DNA of 7,741 nt from an uncultured Bacilli bacterium (GTDB lineage Bacteria > Bacillota_I > Bacilli_A > RF39 > UBA660): contig CARZYU010000001.1 of assembly GCA_949113215.1 (NCBI GenBank), positions 48,279-56,019 on the forward strand. Direction: 5' to 3'. Below, piece by piece: positions 6,459-7,741 of the stretch. Each line of letters begins with the position of its first letter. Positions within the stretch are counted from its first letter, which is position 1. The notes beneath the pieces are model-generated. The model was not told the origin of the DNA. It searched no databases and saw nothing but the letters and a program-made list of their open reading frames with translations. The translations under genes and the position numbers were made by a program.

Positions 6459-6612
6459 TGCATATTTACTTGAACAGCGTTATTTGGAGTTCGTTAATGT
6501 GTCTTTTGAAAATGATAAGTAACTTTTTGCTGGAAAGCGAAAGCATCTGAAAGACTCCCTTTCGAACGGTCAAATATACCTCCAAGTGAAGTGTAAAAAA
6601 GGAGGAAAGAAA
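6459..6612 (+). ncRNA. Structured rpsD leader, candidate S4 autoregulatory RNA
   Basis: The untranslated leader is about 150 nt, far longer than translation needs. CCTCC (6579-6583) is exactly complementary to the ribosome binding site GGAGG (6601-6605) across a 17-base loop, so the site can be hidden. Other possible helices are a two-part hairpin, CTTT/AAAG (6523-6526 with 6550-6553) enclosing TGCT/AGCA (6528-6531 with 6542-6545), a long-range GGAGT/ACTCC (6486-6490 with 6554-6558), and GTTCG/CGAAC (6489-6493 with 6563-6567). Some of these exclude each other, as expected of a switch or pseudoknot. In B. subtilis, rpsD is known to be repressed by S4 binding to its leader. I infer the same here; whether the fold matches the Bacillus element is untested. 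Confidence 0.6.
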
Positions 6613-7215
6613 ATGGCAAGATACACAGGGCCAGAATACAAAAAAGCTCGTCGTGTAGGTTTTTCTATCAGTGAAACTGGAAAAGAAATCGCACGTCGTC
6701 CTTATGGACCAGGGCAACACGGAAATGCAAGAAAGGGAAAACCTTCCAACTACGGCATCCAATTGAAGGAAAAACAAAAGGTACGTTTCATGTATGGATT
6801 GAACGAAAGACAATTCCATAAGACATTCAATGAAGCTGCTAAAATGAATGGAATTCATGGTGTTAACTTCTTGAGACTTTTGGAATCTCGTTTGGATAAC
6901 TTAGCATATCGTTTGGGATTTGCAACAACTCGTCGTGGTGCAAGACAATTAGTGAATCATGGACATGTTACTGTCAATGGAAAAAAGGGCGATATTCCAT
7001 CTTATCGTGTTAAACCTGGTGATGTGATCGGTCTAAAAGATGCAGCAAAAGAAATGAAAGTCGTAAAAGAATCTCTTGAAAAAGTAAACAAACGCGTTGA
7101 ATTCGTTTCTTACGATGAAAACAAGTTAGAAGGAACTTACGTTAGATTCCCAGAACGAAATGAATTAAATGCCGACATCAATGAATCGATGATCGTAGAA
7201 TTCTACAATCGTTAA
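6613..7215 (+). CDS. rpsD: 30S ribosomal protein S4
   Basis: S4 is a primary 16S rRNA binding protein that nucleates 30S assembly, helps keep decoding accurate, and in several bacteria represses its own synthesis. The product has 200 residues, the same as B. subtilis S4. The N-terminus [14 protein letters not shown] and [10 protein letters not shown] (29-37) are typical. No cysteines are present, so this is the zinc-free form. [18 protein letters not shown] (51-68) is highly conserved. The S4 RNA-binding domain covers about 92-155, with [12 protein letters not shown] (92-103) and [14 protein letters not shown] (110-123). [22 protein letters not shown] closes the protein as usual. The ATG at 6613 is chosen over GTG at 6586 because GGAGG (6601-6605) sits 7 bases upstream and lies inside the longer frame. 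It stands alone rather than in the alpha operon, as in Bacillus. Confidence 0.98.
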   Translation: MARYTGPEYKKARRVGFSISETGKEIARRPYGPGQHGNARKGKPSNYGIQLKEKQKVRFMYGLNERQFHKTFNEAAKMNGIHGVNFLRLLESRLDNLAYRLGFATTRRGARQLVNHGHVTVNGKKGDIPSYRVKPGDVIGLKDAAKEMKVVKESLEKVNKRVEFVSYDENKLEGTYVRFPERNELNADINESMIVEFYNR

Positions 7216-7242
7216 AAAGCCTGAGAAAACTCAGGTTTTTTT
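7214..7242 (+). terminator. rpsD terminator
   Basis: CCTGAG (7220-7225) pairs perfectly with CTCAGG (7230-7235) around an AAAA loop, and seven T residues (7236-7242) follow. It begins directly at the rpsD stop codon. Confidence 0.92.
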
Positions 7243-7249
7243 GTGAGCC

Positions 7250-7280
7250 AAAAACGATCTTCATCAAAAGAAGATCGTTT
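7250..7280 (-). terminator. Terminator of the convergent repeat-protein gene (possibly bidirectional)
   Basis: AAACGATCTTC (7252-7262) and GAAGATCGTTT (7270-7280) form a perfect 11-bp stem with a 7-base loop. On the minus strand the 3' arm runs into TTTTT (7250-7254), fitting termination of the gene that ends at 7287. On the plus strand only three T residues close the stem, so it would act as a weak backup to the rpsD terminator. Confidence 0.8.
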
Positions 7281-7286
7281 CTTATA

Positions 7287-7741
7287 TTACTTAATGGTCG
7301 CTTTCTTTCCGTTAGAATGAAAGGTAACAAATTTTGTTTTAAAGTCTTTTCCATTCCCTATTCCTTTGAAATCACGATCTTTCGAATTGGTATAACTAAC
7401 AGCGACGTATTCTTCATCCACGATAACAAGATCATTAAAATAATCGTCTCCTGTTCCTCCAAATTCTTTTACATAGATCTCTTTTCCTTTGGAATCGTAT
7501 TTTGCAAGTAATCCATTGTAACGGAATTTATTTTTCAAATCGGTAGAAGCTTTTTGATCTTTGACATTGGTAACACCAACTACCACAAGATTGTTGTCTT
7601 TATCAAAAGAAAAATTATGATAACGTTCCATTAACGTTCCTTGATAAGTTCTCTCGAGCAATAATTTACCGTCAAGATCATATTTTACCAAAAGAGCCAA
7701 CGTATCTAAATTCGTATCTTCTGAATTTTCCATTTTTGCTC
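7287..7741 (-). CDS. Beta-propeller-like repeat protein, C-terminal fragment (runs off the right edge)
   Basis: About 150 C-terminal residues are present. The frame is open at base 7741, so the ATG at 7733 need not be the start. The sequence is built of related units of roughly 55-60 residues. Each begins with a strand such as ALLVKYDLDGKLLLE or GLLAKYDSKGKEIYVK, continues with a segment ending in VVVGVTN or VAVSYTNSKD, and has FGGTGDDYFNDLV in the last complete unit. A final half unit, TKFVTFHSNGKKATIK, ends the protein, as is common where the last blade is closed by the N-terminus. Such Asp/Gly-rich repeats resemble the propeller-type repeats of secreted lipoproteins in Gram-positive bacteria. 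No signal peptide can be checked because the N-terminus is missing. Exact function is unknown; sensing, adhesion or substrate binding at the surface are all possible. It converges on rpsD. Confidence 0.7.
   Translation of the reverse strand, partial: AKMENSEDTNLDTLALLVKYDLDGKLLLERTYQGTLMERYHNFSFDKDNNLVVVGVTNVKDQKASTDLKNKFRYNGLLAKYDSKGKEIYVKEFGGTGDDYFNDLVIVDEEYVAVSYTNSKDRDFKGIGNGKDFKTKFVTFHSNGKKATIK

Noticed and set aside
6459..6612. T-box or metabolite riboswitch upstream of rpsD
   Set aside because: I see no T-box consensus or known aptamer core and no terminator hairpin within the leader. RBS masking and S4 feedback fit better.
6466..6858. A 130-codon open frame on the minus strand over the rpsD start
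   Set aside because: It is antisense to the rpsD leader and coding sequence, has no RBS or promoter, and its composition is that of a shadow frame.

Overview
The window looks like a chromosomal core segment from a low-GC, spore-forming member of the Bacilli. Four things point there: an alpha/beta-type small acid-soluble spore protein, EzrA (a Firmicute-specific division regulator), a zinc-free type ribosomal protein S4, and strong AGGAGG ribosome binding sites. The order ackA - spore protein - thiI - cysteine desulfurase - (one gene) - ezrA - ... - rpsD resembles the Bacillus subtilis ackA...sspA-thiI-nifZ-braB-ezrA...rpsD neighbourhood as I remember it. Codon use and the unfamiliar extra genes suggest an uncultured or distant Bacilli lineage rather than Bacillus itself. 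I cannot name the genus. The genetic code looks standard: TAA and TAG are stops and tryptophan is TGG.

Layout from left to right. Bases 1-474 (minus) hold the N-terminal 158 residues of acetate kinase, with its own promoter. Bases 568-780 (minus) hold the spore protein, behind what looks like a SigG (forespore) promoter and followed by a hairpin terminator. Bases 858-3184 (minus) hold a cysteine desulfurase gene tightly coupled to thiI, the pair that makes 4-thiouridine in tRNA; it has its own extended -10 promoter. Bases 3239-3862 (minus) hold a type IV pilin-like gene broken by one in-frame TAA; it starts inside the last codons of ezrA and ends in a terminator. Bases 3852-5564 (minus) hold ezrA. 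Bases 5659-6366 (minus) hold an unrecognised protein with two predicted membrane helices, with its own promoter and terminator. Divergent from it, rpsD (6613-7215, plus) has an extended -10 promoter and a structured leader of about 150 nt that can mask its ribosome binding site. Beyond two terminators, 7287-7741 (minus) holds the C-terminal part of a repeat protein that is probably a beta-propeller-like surface protein.

Most of the window is ordinary housekeeping. The least ordinary parts are the nonsense-interrupted pilin-like gene coupled to ezrA, the rpsD leader with its back-to-back promoters, and the unrecognised membrane protein. I see no CRISPR array, insertion sequence, tRNA or rRNA. 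No stretch over 300 bases is without a gene or regulatory assignment.
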